NCBI GenBank assembly: GCA_934445015.1
Contig: CAKSDJ010000012.1
Span: 1-33,154 of the forward strand
Length of the DNA stretch: 33,154 nucleotides
Direction: 5' to 3'
DNA from: an uncultured Eubacteriales bacterium
Lineage (GTDB): Bacteria > Bacillota > Clostridia > Oscillospirales > Acutalibacteraceae
Below are positions 7,835 through 16,003 of this stretch, in pieces. The notes under the pieces are model-generated. The model saw only the letters and a program-made list of their open reading frames with translations. It was not told the DNA's origin and made no database searches. Position numbers and translations under genes: made by a program. The number at the start of each line of letters is the position of its first letter. Position 1 is the first letter of the stretch.

Positions 7835-9549
7835 AAAACTTCCTCCGGTGTGACAAAGACTGTTTTATTTGTGGTGTAGATTACCATTCCCGCACGGGCG
7901 CCGGCAGGTTTTTTTACATATTTTACGGGTGTATAATCGACCGGCACATTTGATGACGCGGCAGCTTTTGAATTTTTTGCAGCAAGACCTGCCGCAAACA
8001 TAATTGTAGCGTCACTTAAAGGTTCGCCGCCGCAAAGCACTATAACGTGTGAGCCGTGAATATTTTTTGTGTGAAACCACATATCGTTTTTTGAAGCGAT
8101 ACGGGTAGTTATATAATCGTTTTGGATATTATTTCTGCCGACAAGTATGCGGTAACCCTCTTTTGAAGTGTATTCGTCAAAATGAAGTGCCTGCGCTTTG
8201 CGAACGCGCTTACCCGGTGTTTGCTTTATATAGCCGCTCTGCGAGAGTTCCTCCCGGATCTCGGCAATATCCGACAAACTCCGACATCTTGAAAGACTTT
8301 CGGAAACGGATTCCAAATAATCAATCTCTGCAGAGTCTTTTTCAATAAGGATGCCCAGCGACTGCACCGCGCCGCAACTTTTTTTATACTCTTTAAAGTA
8401 TTTTGCCGCATTAGCCGCCGCCGACAGCGCGGGGTCAAGGGGTATTTCAATTTCGGCAAGGTTTTCGTCATAATAGTTCTGAACCGTTGCCTTTGCACTG
8501 CCCGACGGTATTGCGTAAATGTTTGCTTTTATAAGTTCGCCATTTATGCGAAGGTCGTCGCGGTTGCGGCTGGACGCAAGTTCCTTTTCACGGATCGCCT
8601 TGCGTTTTTTTGCCCGTGTAAGCAAATTGCCCACAAGTTTAACCGTGTCTTGCGACTGCTTATGAATACGCGACAGCAGTTCGCGCTCAAAATAAAAGGC
8701 GTCAAGCAATTCCGACGGTGTTTTAAACTGTTTTTTTGTATATAAACTGCCGTATTGCAGTATGGGCATATAGGCAAAATCCGCAGGCGCGCCGTTTTGC
8801 TTATAAAGTATATTAAAATCGCCCGACAAAAGATAGTTTTTAATGTTTTTCAAAGTATCTGCCAGCAAATTTGTATCCTTTATATCGCTTACAGGTATAT
8901 CCGATTTGTATGCCGATATTGCAATCTCGCGGCACACAAGCGGAGACATACCCTGCAGCACATCAAGCAAAGCCGCTGACAGCGTTTTTGTTTTGCAGGA
9001 TAAAATTTTATCGACAACGTCAGAAGTATCGGCGGTTAATATGTTTATTTTGTTTTGTGAATCGGGATATTTATACACCGCGCCCGACTGTATTATGCGG
9101 ACTGATTTTTCAATATCGCTGCGGTGGACCGCGTCATAAATTCTGCCGGTGCTGTCGACAAGTATGATGTTGCTGCTGTTGCCTATAAGCTCGCAGATTA
9201 TTTTAGGCGACACGCGGTCACCCATTTCATTTGAAGCGTCAAAAGTGAACTCTATTATACGCTCAAGCTCAACTTGTTTTACCGATACTATTTTTGCGGA
9301 TGAAAAAACTTTTCTTGCAAGCATACAAAACATAGGCGGTGTTTCGGGATTTTCATACTTTTGCTCGGTAAAATGCACTCTCGCAACACCCGACGCGGCG
9401 CTTAAAATCAGCCGCTTTACAAATCCTTTTTTTCTTAACTGTAAAATCAGAATATCGCGCGAGGGCTGATATATTTTATCAATATGACAGCCGACGGCGC
9501 CTTGCAATTCATCTGTTACGGTATGTAAAAATCCACCGTCAAATGCCAT
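7831..9549 (-). CDS. rqcH: RqcH (Rqc2/NFACT) ribosome quality-control protein
   Basis: A 572-residue NFACT protein, the bacterial Rqc2 homologue that binds stalled 50S subunits and adds C-terminal alanine tails to nascent chains; older annotation calls it fibronectin-binding protein. The NFACT-N domain has MAFDG at the start, PPMFCMLARK near 71-80 and an ELIGNSSNIIL segment. A helical coiled-coil middle follows. The C-terminal NFACT-R domain contains DMWFHTKNIHGSHVIV and a VDYTPVKYVKKP segment. The DR pair of the NFACT-N active region reads E96-R97 here (VELERII), a conservative change. The ATG has a GGAGGG site inside the end of trmK, which it overlaps by 11 bases. Confidence 0.93.
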   Translation of the reverse strand: MAFDGGFLHTVTDELQGAVGCHIDKIYQPSRDILILQLRKKGFVKRLILSAASGVARVHFTEQKYENPETPPMFCMLARKVFSSAKIVSVKQVELERIIEFTFDASNEMGDRVSPKIICELIGNSSNIILVDSTGRIYDAVHRSDIEKSVRIIQSGAVYKYPDSQNKINILTADTSDVVDKILSCKTKTLSAALLDVLQGMSPLVCREIAISAYKSDIPVSDIKDTNLLADTLKNIKNYLLSGDFNILYKQNGAPADFAYMPILQYGSLYTKKQFKTPSELLDAFYFERELLSRIHKQSQDTVKLVGNLLTRAKKRKAIREKELASSRNRDDLRINGELIKANIYAIPSGSAKATVQNYYDENLAEIEIPLDPALSAAANAAKYFKEYKKSCGAVQSLGILIEKDSAEIDYLESVSESLSRCRSLSDIAEIREELSQSGYIKQTPGKRVRKAQALHFDEYTSKEGYRILVGRNNIQNDYITTRIASKNDMWFHTKNIHGSHVIVLCGGEPLSDATIMFAAGLAAKNSKAAASSNVPVDYTPVKYVKKPAGARAGMVIYTTNKTVFVTPEEVL

Positions 9550-10228
9550 TTTTGCCCTCCAAAATATTTTTTAATTGACTTGATATTAAGTTATACTTTT
9601 CAAATTCAGCGCGCATTTGTTCAACATTTTCAATGTCGGCGGCGCACTTGCTTATTATTTTATACTGTTTTTCAACGTACTCTCGTGAGACAGCGTCAGA
9701 AGTATCCAACTTGCCTATAAGCGTTTGCACATCCGAGAGTTTATACGGTTTGCCGCAATAATGCGCCTTAATAACCGAGTAAATTTTGCTGTTTTCTTTA
9801 ACTGCTTTTTCGCTGTCTGTTAAAAAGCCGTTTTGCGCCAGATATTTTCGAAGCGTAACGGCTGCTGTCATAGGCTGTAAAATAAGGCTGACCGTATCAT
9901 CGCGCAAAAATTCTGCACGGTCGATTATTCCGCTTATTACATTGCCGCCCATACCCGTTATAATAACGGTATCGGCAATTTGCCTGTCAACGCCGTCAAG
10001 CCCGTCGCACAAAATAAGTTTAACGTCTTGTACGCCGAGTTTTTCAAGATTTTTTTGGGCGTTTTTTAACGGTTTTTCTCTGATGTCGGTTGCGGTAACA
10101 CGCTTGCACTTACCCGACAGATACAAAAAAGCGGGCAGATAACCGTGATCTGTTCCCACATCACAAACGCTACTGCCCTGCTCTACAAAATCTGCCGCTA
10201 CCGACAATCTTGAACTTAAATCACGCAT
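9539..10228 (-). CDS. trmK: tRNA (adenine(22)-N1)-methyltransferase TrmK
   Basis: A 229-residue SAM-dependent methyltransferase of the TrmK (YqfN) family, which methylates N1 of A22 in tRNA. The SAM-binding loop DVGTDHGYLP is at about residues 23-32, TATDIREKPL marks the acidic ribose-binding strand, and the family-specific TGMGG motif follows near 91-95. The C-terminal helical region is shorter and charged. Its ATG overlaps the preceding DUF1858 stop as TAATG. Confidence 0.92.
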   Translation of the reverse strand: MRDLSSRLSVAADFVEQGSSVCDVGTDHGYLPAFLYLSGKCKRVTATDIREKPLKNAQKNLEKLGVQDVKLILCDGLDGVDRQIADTVIITGMGGNVISGIIDRAEFLRDDTVSLILQPMTAAVTLRKYLAQNGFLTDSEKAVKENSKIYSVIKAHYCGKPYKLSDVQTLIGKLDTSDAVSREYVEKQYKIISKCAADIENVEQMRAEFEKYNLISSQLKNILEGKNGI

Positions 10229-10428
10229 TATTTATTTGCAAAATGAGCGTTAAGTTTTTCAATAAGAGCGTCTGCGTCGGTACCGTGAACCTCACACGCC
10301 TGCTCAATGCTTTCACCGCGTGAAGCCGGACAACCGAGGCAGTGCATACCTATTTCAAAAAAGTATTTAGCCGCATCTGCGTCCATATCAAGAACTTCGC
10401 CGATCAACATATCTTTTTTAATTTCCAT
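10228..10428 (-). CDS. DUF1858 domain protein (small CxxC protein)
   Basis: A 66-residue protein matching the DUF1858 family, often seen alone in Clostridia or fused to hybrid-cluster or ScdA-like proteins. It has the usual pattern: a start resembling KKDMLIGEVL, then CLGCPAS with C30 and C33, then a SIEQACEVHG segment. The CxxC suggests metal or redox binding, but the function is unknown. It sits between yhaM and trmK in one operon. A GGAAG site precedes the ATG. Confidence 0.88.
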   Translation of the reverse strand: MEIKKDMLIGEVLDMDADAAKYFFEIGMHCLGCPASRGESIEQACEVHGTDADALIEKLNAHFANK

Positions 10429-10454
10429 TTTTAAAACTTCCTTTCAGATTTAGT

Positions 10455-11423
10455 TTAAAACAAATTCGGATCGATATTCAAATTTGTTCGGGTATGATTA
10501 AAAAGTTTGCGGTTGTCAAGCGCCCATAGCCGTGATGAAAAATCGTTAGGCTGCGTGCCTGATACCGCCTCGCGCATTTCATATATGCGTGAATCCATAA
10601 GGTCGAGTTCGGATAAAATTTCAGCCTCAATAAACATAGGTCGCACAGCCGCACCGAACTCAGGTTCGCCGTGATGAGATAATATCATATGCTGAAGCAG
10701 AACAGATATTTTTTCATCAATTTTTAAATTCTGTGCGTAACGGTCAATTACCGTAGCGCCCATTGCAAGATGGCCCAAAAGATTGCCTTTTATTGTATAA
10801 CCTTCTGCAACGCCTGCCTGGTTTACGTCAAACTCCTGCAACTTTGCGATGTCGTGCAAAATTGCGCCCGAAATCAACAGTTCACTGTCTATAAAAGGAT
10901 AAATTTTACACACACCTTCGCAAAGTCTTACAATAGACAGCGTGTGCATTAAAAGTCCGCCGCGCACGGCATGATGCAATTTGTATGCTGCAGGCCAATA
11001 AAGCAGGGCGTTTCGGTTGTCGGTCAAAATGGCGGTTACTATCAGCTTTAAATCGCCGTCTTTAAATTCGGAAGCGATTTTTACAAGCGCGTCAAACATT
11101 TGCTCTGCCGAATAGGCGGCAGTGCGCACCAAATCGTCAAATTTAATGTTGTCGGCTTCGGTTGCCGTTCTGATGCGCTCAATACGGAGTTGATCAGAAC
11201 CGTTATACTGAGTAACGGTACCCCTCACTTTAACTATATCGTTAGCCTTATACTCGCCGTGTTCAGACGGTGTGTAACGCCAAAGTTTGCCGTTTATTTC
11301 ACCGCTTTTATCACCCAACGTAAAATCAAGATAAGTATCACCTTTTGAAGACGTTTTTGTTTCAACGCTTTTCACAAGGCAAAATCCGGTTACACGGCCG
11401 GTGTTGTCAATGGTGAAATTCAT
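10455..11423 (-). CDS. yhaM: 3'-5' exoribonuclease YhaM-like (OB-fold plus HD domain)
   Basis: A 322-residue protein with an N-terminal OB fold (residues ~10-85) and an HD hydrolase domain (residues ~145-270), the layout of YhaM/CBF1 exoribonucleases of Firmicutes that trim RNA and ssDNA 3' ends. HD residues visible are HHAVRGGLLMH (H150, H151, H160) and H190-D191 in AILHD, with further histidines in GHLA and LSHHGEPEFG. The length matches YhaM (~310). It starts 2 bp after purA stops, so it is co-transcribed with purA. Confidence 0.88.
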   Translation of the reverse strand: MNFTIDNTGRVTGFCLVKSVETKTSSKGDTYLDFTLGDKSGEINGKLWRYTPSEHGEYKANDIVKVRGTVTQYNGSDQLRIERIRTATEADNIKFDDLVRTAAYSAEQMFDALVKIASEFKDGDLKLIVTAILTDNRNALLYWPAAYKLHHAVRGGLLMHTLSIVRLCEGVCKIYPFIDSELLISGAILHDIAKLQEFDVNQAGVAEGYTIKGNLLGHLAMGATVIDRYAQNLKIDEKISVLLQHMILSHHGEPEFGAAVRPMFIEAEILSELDLMDSRIYEMREAVSGTQPNDFSSRLWALDNRKLFNHTRTNLNIDPNLF

Positions 11424-11425
11424 AC

Positions 11426-12706
11426 TCAGTTTTCCTTCATAATAATATTTTCACGGGCGGGGCCGTTGCTTATCATTTTAAACTCAAAGCCTATCTCTTT
11501 TTCTATAAACTCAATATAATTACGGCAGTTTTCGGGCAGATCGGAATATTTTGTAATACCCGAAACATCGCACTTCCATCCGGGGAGTGTGACAAGCACC
11601 GGTTTTGCCTTTTCAAGTTTGTATGTTACGGGGAAATCTTTTGTAACCTCGCCGTCTATTTCATAGCCGACGCAAACCTTTATATCATCAAGATAACCGA
11701 GAGCGTCAACAACGGTAAGTACCGCGTGAGTCGTACCCTGAACCTCACAGCCGTAACGAGTTGCCACACAGTCAAACCAACCCATTCTGCGCGGTCTGCC
11801 GGTAGTAGCGCCGTATTCGCCGCCGTCGCCGCCGTGATTACGCATCTGCTCAGCCTCATCGCCGAATATTTCGCTTACAAATGCACCTGCACCAACCGCA
11901 GAAGAATATGCTTTTATAACTGTGTAAATTTCTTTTATTGAATATGGCGGAACACCTGCGCCTGCCGCGCCGTAACCTGCTATTGTGTTAGATGATGTAA
12001 CCATTGGGTAGATGCCGTGGTCGGCGTCTTTAAGTGTGCCGAGCTGACCCTCAAGCAAAATTGTTTTGCCTGCTTTATCAGCCTCATAGCAGAGTTTGCG
12101 CACATCGCCCACAAAAGGCGCTATGCCTTTTTTCCACTCCATCATCTTATTGAAAAGTTCATCAGCATCAATTGGCGGTTTATGATAAAGATTTTGAATT
12201 GTAATGTTTTTAACTTCAAGCACACGGCTGATTTTTGCTTTTAACGATTCTTCATCAAACAGTTCACAAACCTGAAAACCGATTTTTGCATATTTATCTG
12301 AGTAAAACGGTGCTATGCCCGATTTTGTCGAACCGAAACTTGCTTTGCCAAGACGCTCCTCCTCATAAACATCAAACAAAACATGGTAAGGCATTACCAT
12401 TTGACAACGCTCGCTTACCATAAGACGCGGTGCGGGAACCCCACGCGACACGACCTCATTATACTCGGAGAGCAGTTTTTCAATGTCAAGCGCAACACCG
12501 TTGCCTATGCAGTTTATAACGCCCTCGTTAAAAACGCCCGACGGCAGAGTATGCAAAGCAAATTTGCCGTACTTGTTTTTTATTGTATGACCGGCATTTG
12601 CGCCGCCCTGAAATCTTACAACTATATCGGCGTTGCCTGCAAGCATATCGGTAATTTTGCCCTTACCTTCATCGCCCCAGTTTGCACCTACAACAGCTTT
12701 AACCAT
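11426..12706 (-). CDS. purA: Adenylosuccinate synthetase
   Basis: PurA joins IMP and aspartate with GTP to make adenylosuccinate, the first committed step to AMP. The frame is open to 12769, but the start is set at the ATG 12706, giving MVKAVVGANWGDEGKGK, preceded by GGGGAG at good spacing. The product is 426 residues, the normal family length. The GTP loop holds D12 and K15, and GGANAGHT holds catalytic H40. A GATTGRPRRMGW segment and the later VLTVVDALG strand are also typical. It is the first gene of a six-gene operon. Confidence 0.96.
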   Translation of the reverse strand: MVKAVVGANWGDEGKGKITDMLAGNADIVVRFQGGANAGHTIKNKYGKFALHTLPSGVFNEGVINCIGNGVALDIEKLLSEYNEVVSRGVPAPRLMVSERCQMVMPYHVLFDVYEEERLGKASFGSTKSGIAPFYSDKYAKIGFQVCELFDEESLKAKISRVLEVKNITIQNLYHKPPIDADELFNKMMEWKKGIAPFVGDVRKLCYEADKAGKTILLEGQLGTLKDADHGIYPMVTSSNTIAGYGAAGAGVPPYSIKEIYTVIKAYSSAVGAGAFVSEIFGDEAEQMRNHGGDGGEYGATTGRPRRMGWFDCVATRYGCEVQGTTHAVLTVVDALGYLDDIKVCVGYEIDGEVTKDFPVTYKLEKAKPVLVTLPGWKCDVSGITKYSDLPENCRNYIEFIEKEIGFEFKMISNGPARENIIMKEN

Positions 12707-12751
12707 ATATACTCCCCGTTTCAAAACTTTATTTAAAAACAACCACAGTTT

Positions 12752-12780
12752 ATTATATATTAAAAGCACACCTAATGCAA
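12752..12780 (-). promoter_or_regulatory. Promoter of purA operon
   Basis: On the minus strand: TTGCAT (12780-12775), 17-bp spacer, TATAAT (12757-12752). The -35 lies in the loop of the preceding gene's terminator hairpin. The leader is about 40 bases; no riboswitch is visible. Confidence 0.65.
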
Positions 12781-12796
12781 GATTAAAGTGTGCCTT
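12764..12796 (-). terminator. Putative terminator after the lipoprotein gene
   Basis: GCACAC (12766-12771) pairs with GTGTGC (12788-12793), extended by A/T pairs, and is followed on the minus strand by a short T run. The stem is modest and overlaps the purA promoter, so termination may be partial. Confidence 0.5.
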
Positions 12797-12801
12797 AATT
12801 T

Positions 12802-13599
12802 TTATTTTTTTGTGAATACGGTTGATGTGTTAAACGGAAAATACAATCCGCCGCTTTCAGATTCACAACTTGTCCACTGCAGATGTGAGGCGTCTGTAAG
12901 CGTCAGAAAATGTGTTTCGTTTACAAAAAACTGACCCGTAAACGGCTCGTAATCACGTATATTTATTTCGGCAACATTTTCTTTGCCTGCCTCTGTGGCA
13001 AAGTGACCTTTAAACGCGCTTTGCTCACCCATATTCGCAGAGTCGTTTACCAAAATGTATCTTTTGCCGTCAAAATACGCTTCGGCGCCGTAATCGGCGG
13101 TATCTGACGGATAATACTCTTTTTCGGATATGATAACATTTTCATCGCTGCCTATTGTTATATCAAAAACATATACATTGTTTCTGCCAAAACGTCCGCC
13201 AACAGGCAGAGTGCCGGGTAAATATGTGCAGCTGTATGTACCTGCCATTTTTTCGGCAGGCGTTTGAACCTTTGCCTGCGGTTCGGGTTGAGGGTCTGCC
13301 TGCGGTTCGTCGGGCTGCGGCGGAATTACTATTTCAGGAATCGGTTCATAATTGGGTTCGGGTTTTATTGAACTGTCGCCCGAAGAGGTGCCGTCTGAAT
13401 TATCGCCGGCACTGCCCTGTGTGCCGTTTTCAGTCTGTGAACCGCCGCCGTGCAATCTGTCGGGAACGGTGGTTACCGAACCCGATGAAAAATCGCTTGA
13501 GGCAGATGTTTTATCATCGGGATTATTTTTTTTGCAGCCTGCGAGTAAAACAAGCGTTGCAATTATCAGTGCAAACGCAGTATATTTAATTCTTTTCAT
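12802..13599 (-). CDS. Putative lipoprotein with proline-rich linker
   Basis: A 265-residue protein not assigned to a known family. The start is set at the ATG 13599, preceded by AAAGGAG; the frame is open to 13629. A lipoprotein signal peptide ends in LLAGC with the lipidated cysteine at position 22. Residues ~25-85 are rich in Ser, Gly, Asp and Thr; ~90-115 form a Pro/Glu/Gln linker (PQPDEPQADPQPEPQ). The remainder is a globular domain with GTYSCTYLPG near its start and a final FPFNTSTVF strand. It is probably anchored on the outer face of the membrane. It is the last gene of the murF-ddl-CDF operon, 10 bp after the exporter gene. Confidence 0.8.
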   Translation of the reverse strand: MKRIKYTAFALIIATLVLLAGCKKNNPDDKTSASSDFSSGSVTTVPDRLHGGGSQTENGTQGSAGDNSDGTSSGDSSIKPEPNYEPIPEIVIPPQPDEPQADPQPEPQAKVQTPAEKMAGTYSCTYLPGTLPVGGRFGRNNVYVFDITIGSDENVIISEKEYYPSDTADYGAEAYFDGKRYILVNDSANMGEQSAFKGHFATEAGKENVAEINIRDYEPFTGQFFVNETHFLTLTDASHLQWTSCESESGGLYFPFNTSTVFTKK

Positions 13600-13609
13600 T
13601 TTTTCTCCT

Positions 13610-14794
13610 TTATTTACCGGTAAAATCACTGTCGAATGTTATTACGCACACATACGTTTCATCGATTTCACGCGCTTTTTCGCAAATTATACCGTTAAGT
13701 TGCTCATTTGTGTATTTAAGATCCGACGGAACAACCACGTCAAATATAAGATTTGTACGGGTGCTTGCCGCAGGCGTCATACGAAAATCGTGCAGGGTAA
13801 GGCGGTCATCAACAGACAGCAAAACATCTGAAAGCTTTTGCTTGACAAGTGCCACGGTTTTATCGTCGGTATCAATAGGGTCCATGTGTATAACCAGATT
13901 TACACCCAATTTTTCAAAGACAAGTTTTTCGCATAAATCTATTTTTTCATGGCAGGCAACAACGTCGGTATTTTGCGGAACCTCAACATGAACCGAGGCG
14001 AACTGCCTGCCGGGACCGTAATCGTGAACAATGAGGTCATGTATGCCGTCGAACTGCTCAAATCCCATAACAGTATCACTGATGGCTTTTATAAGTTTAG
14101 GACTCGGCGGACCGCCCAATATTTCATCAACCGTCTCTTTTACGGAACAAAAGCCCGACCACAGTATAAATACCGCCACACCTATTGACATTACGGCGTC
14201 TATATTGAAAGAAATTTCGACAAACTTTGTAAGTACTGCGCCTGCCAAAACAGCACCTGTTGCGATGCAGTCGTTAAGACTGTCCTGCGCAGTGGCAACA
14301 AGAGCGGATGAATCGATAATTTTACCGATTTTACGGTTAAACAAAAACATCCAAAGTTTAACCAGAATTGAAACGGCAAGTATTATTACAGATATGTAAG
14401 AATACTCCGGTGCGGCTGTGCCGTTTATTAACTCGGTTACCGAATTTTTAAGCAGTTCAAAGCCAACCAAAAGTATTAAAAACGAGATTATAAATGTCGA
14501 TATATACTCCATTCTGCCGTGCCCGAACGGGTGGTCGCGATCGGCAGGTTTATTTGCCAACTTAAAACCAATCATAGTTATAACCGATGAACCCATATCC
14601 GACAGGTTGTTAAATCCGTCGGCAACTATTGAAAGGCTTGCGGTTATAAAGCCGGTTGCGATTTTTAAAACGCTTAAAAGCATATTTAAAAAAATGCCGA
14701 CAAAGCTGCCGAGGCTTCCGTATCTTGCACGCACTTTTTCGGAGGTCACATTATCACCGTTTTTGACAAACAGTTTTATCAAAAGCGCTGTCAT
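13610..14794 (-). CDS. Cation diffusion facilitator metal exporter
   Basis: A 394-residue CDF-family transporter that exports divalent metal ions by proton exchange. Six hydrophobic segments lie in residues ~28-215, followed by a cytoplasmic domain (~215-300) with the VHDYGPGRQFASVHVEV strand and a second ferredoxin-like extension (~300-394), longer than the usual ~300. TM2 carries ADGFNNLSD, so N62xxxD66; TM5 carries D171xxxD175; DRDHPFGHGRMEY follows TM2. The absence of an HxxxD site hints at Mn(II) rather than Zn(II), resembling MntE/MneP-type proteins; this is inference. Its ATG overlaps the ddl stop (TAATG). Confidence 0.87.
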   Translation of the reverse strand: MTALLIKLFVKNGDNVTSEKVRARYGSLGSFVGIFLNMLLSVLKIATGFITASLSIVADGFNNLSDMGSSVITMIGFKLANKPADRDHPFGHGRMEYISTFIISFLILLVGFELLKNSVTELINGTAAPEYSYISVIILAVSILVKLWMFLFNRKIGKIIDSSALVATAQDSLNDCIATGAVLAGAVLTKFVEISFNIDAVMSIGVAVFILWSGFCSVKETVDEILGGPPSPKLIKAISDTVMGFEQFDGIHDLIVHDYGPGRQFASVHVEVPQNTDVVACHEKIDLCEKLVFEKLGVNLVIHMDPIDTDDKTVALVKQKLSDVLLSVDDRLTLHDFRMTPAASTRTNLIFDVVVPSDLKYTNEQLNGIICEKAREIDETYVCVITFDSDFTGK

Positions 14795-15987
14795 TAAAAT
14801 TTTGCCCCTTTAGCGCCCTTTGACCCGAAAGAAACACCCGAAAGTATGTTTGTGTCAATTGTAAACGTAAGATTTTCGCGCTTACGCTGGCGGCGGAAAG
14901 CAATTTCGATAAGTTTATCTATCATATCGCTGTATTTAAGGTTGGTTGCCTCCCACAAATAAAATGCCAGCGAGCCCGGTATTGTGTTTATCTCATTAGC
15001 ATAAACCTTATCGGTTTCGGTATCGAGCAAGTAGTCTATGCGCACCACACCCGACGCACCGAGCGCCTTAAATATTCTGCAAGATATTTCACGTATCTCA
15101 TCGGATTTTTCAGGCGGCAGATCGGCAGGTATTTTTCTGCCGAGCGATGCCATACCCTTTGACGCGCCGCCCGATTTGCCGCCACCCATATATTTATCGT
15201 TGTATGAAAGAATTTCATCGTGCATAAACGGTTCTTCGCAAACCGAGGCAAAGCACTCGTCAACGTCGCCCAAAACAGAACAGTTTATTTCGCGCAGTGA
15301 GGTAATGGCTTTTTCGGCAAGCACTATGTCGGCAAAACTGAAACCTAATTTTATTGCCTCATCAAGTTCGTTTTCACTGTTTACTTTGCTTATACCTACG
15401 CTTGAACCCAGATTTACGGGTTTTATTATAAGCGGATAGCCTATCTCTGTGCCGAGTTTTTTAACTATCTCATCTTTACCGAGCGCATACTCACGAGAAG
15501 TAAAACGAACGCAGTCAAGCACTGGAAGTCCTGCGGATTTAAGCACGTCTTTAAACACCTTTTTATCCATACCGATTGCCGCGGATATAATGTCGCAGCC
15601 TACATACGGTAATCCCAAAAACTCAAGATAACCCGCAACAGTGCCGTCCTCGCAATTGGTGCCGTGAACTATTGGAAACGCAACGTCAATAACCGTGTCG
15701 GGCGTTTTTTTGAACATTTTGCGATTAAGACAGTGCATTTTTACCGCTCCGTCATCTTTTATAAAAGTAACCTTTTCTGCGTCGTTTTCAAGTTTGGGCA
15801 AATCACGGTAATTTTCAATATCGAAAAGATTTTCGCCCGTGTACATAGTTCCGTCCTTTGCTACATATACAGGTGTAACATCATACTTGTCGCGATTTAT
15901 CGCGCGCATTGCCTGCACTGCCGATATAATCGACACCTCGTGCTCAACGCTTCTGCATCCGAAAAATACCGCTATATTTGTTTTCAT
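14794..15987 (-). CDS. ddl: D-alanine--D-alanine ligase
   Basis: A 397-residue ATP-grasp ligase that joins two D-alanines for peptidoglycan. The start is set at the ATG 15987, with GAGG nine bases upstream, rather than the in-frame TTG two codons earlier. The N-terminal signature is FFGCRSVEHEVSII; VHGTNCEDG replaces the commoner HGxxGEDG. LIIKPVNLGSSVGISK carries the ATP lysine, and NEINTIPGSLAFYLWE contains metal and phosphate ligands. The omega-loop region reads SYNDKYMGGGKSGGASKGM, a form found in clostridial ligases. A basic tail of ~30 residues (from about RRQRKREN) extends past the usual end. The gene lies 16 bp after murF. Confidence 0.93.
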   Translation of the reverse strand: MKTNIAVFFGCRSVEHEVSIISAVQAMRAINRDKYDVTPVYVAKDGTMYTGENLFDIENYRDLPKLENDAEKVTFIKDDGAVKMHCLNRKMFKKTPDTVIDVAFPIVHGTNCEDGTVAGYLEFLGLPYVGCDIISAAIGMDKKVFKDVLKSAGLPVLDCVRFTSREYALGKDEIVKKLGTEIGYPLIIKPVNLGSSVGISKVNSENELDEAIKLGFSFADIVLAEKAITSLREINCSVLGDVDECFASVCEEPFMHDEILSYNDKYMGGGKSGGASKGMASLGRKIPADLPPEKSDEIREISCRIFKALGASGVVRIDYLLDTETDKVYANEINTIPGSLAFYLWEATNLKYSDMIDKLIEIAFRRQRKRENLTFTIDTNILSGVSFGSKGAKGAKF

Positions 15988-16003
15988 AATCAAAGACCTC
16001 TTA

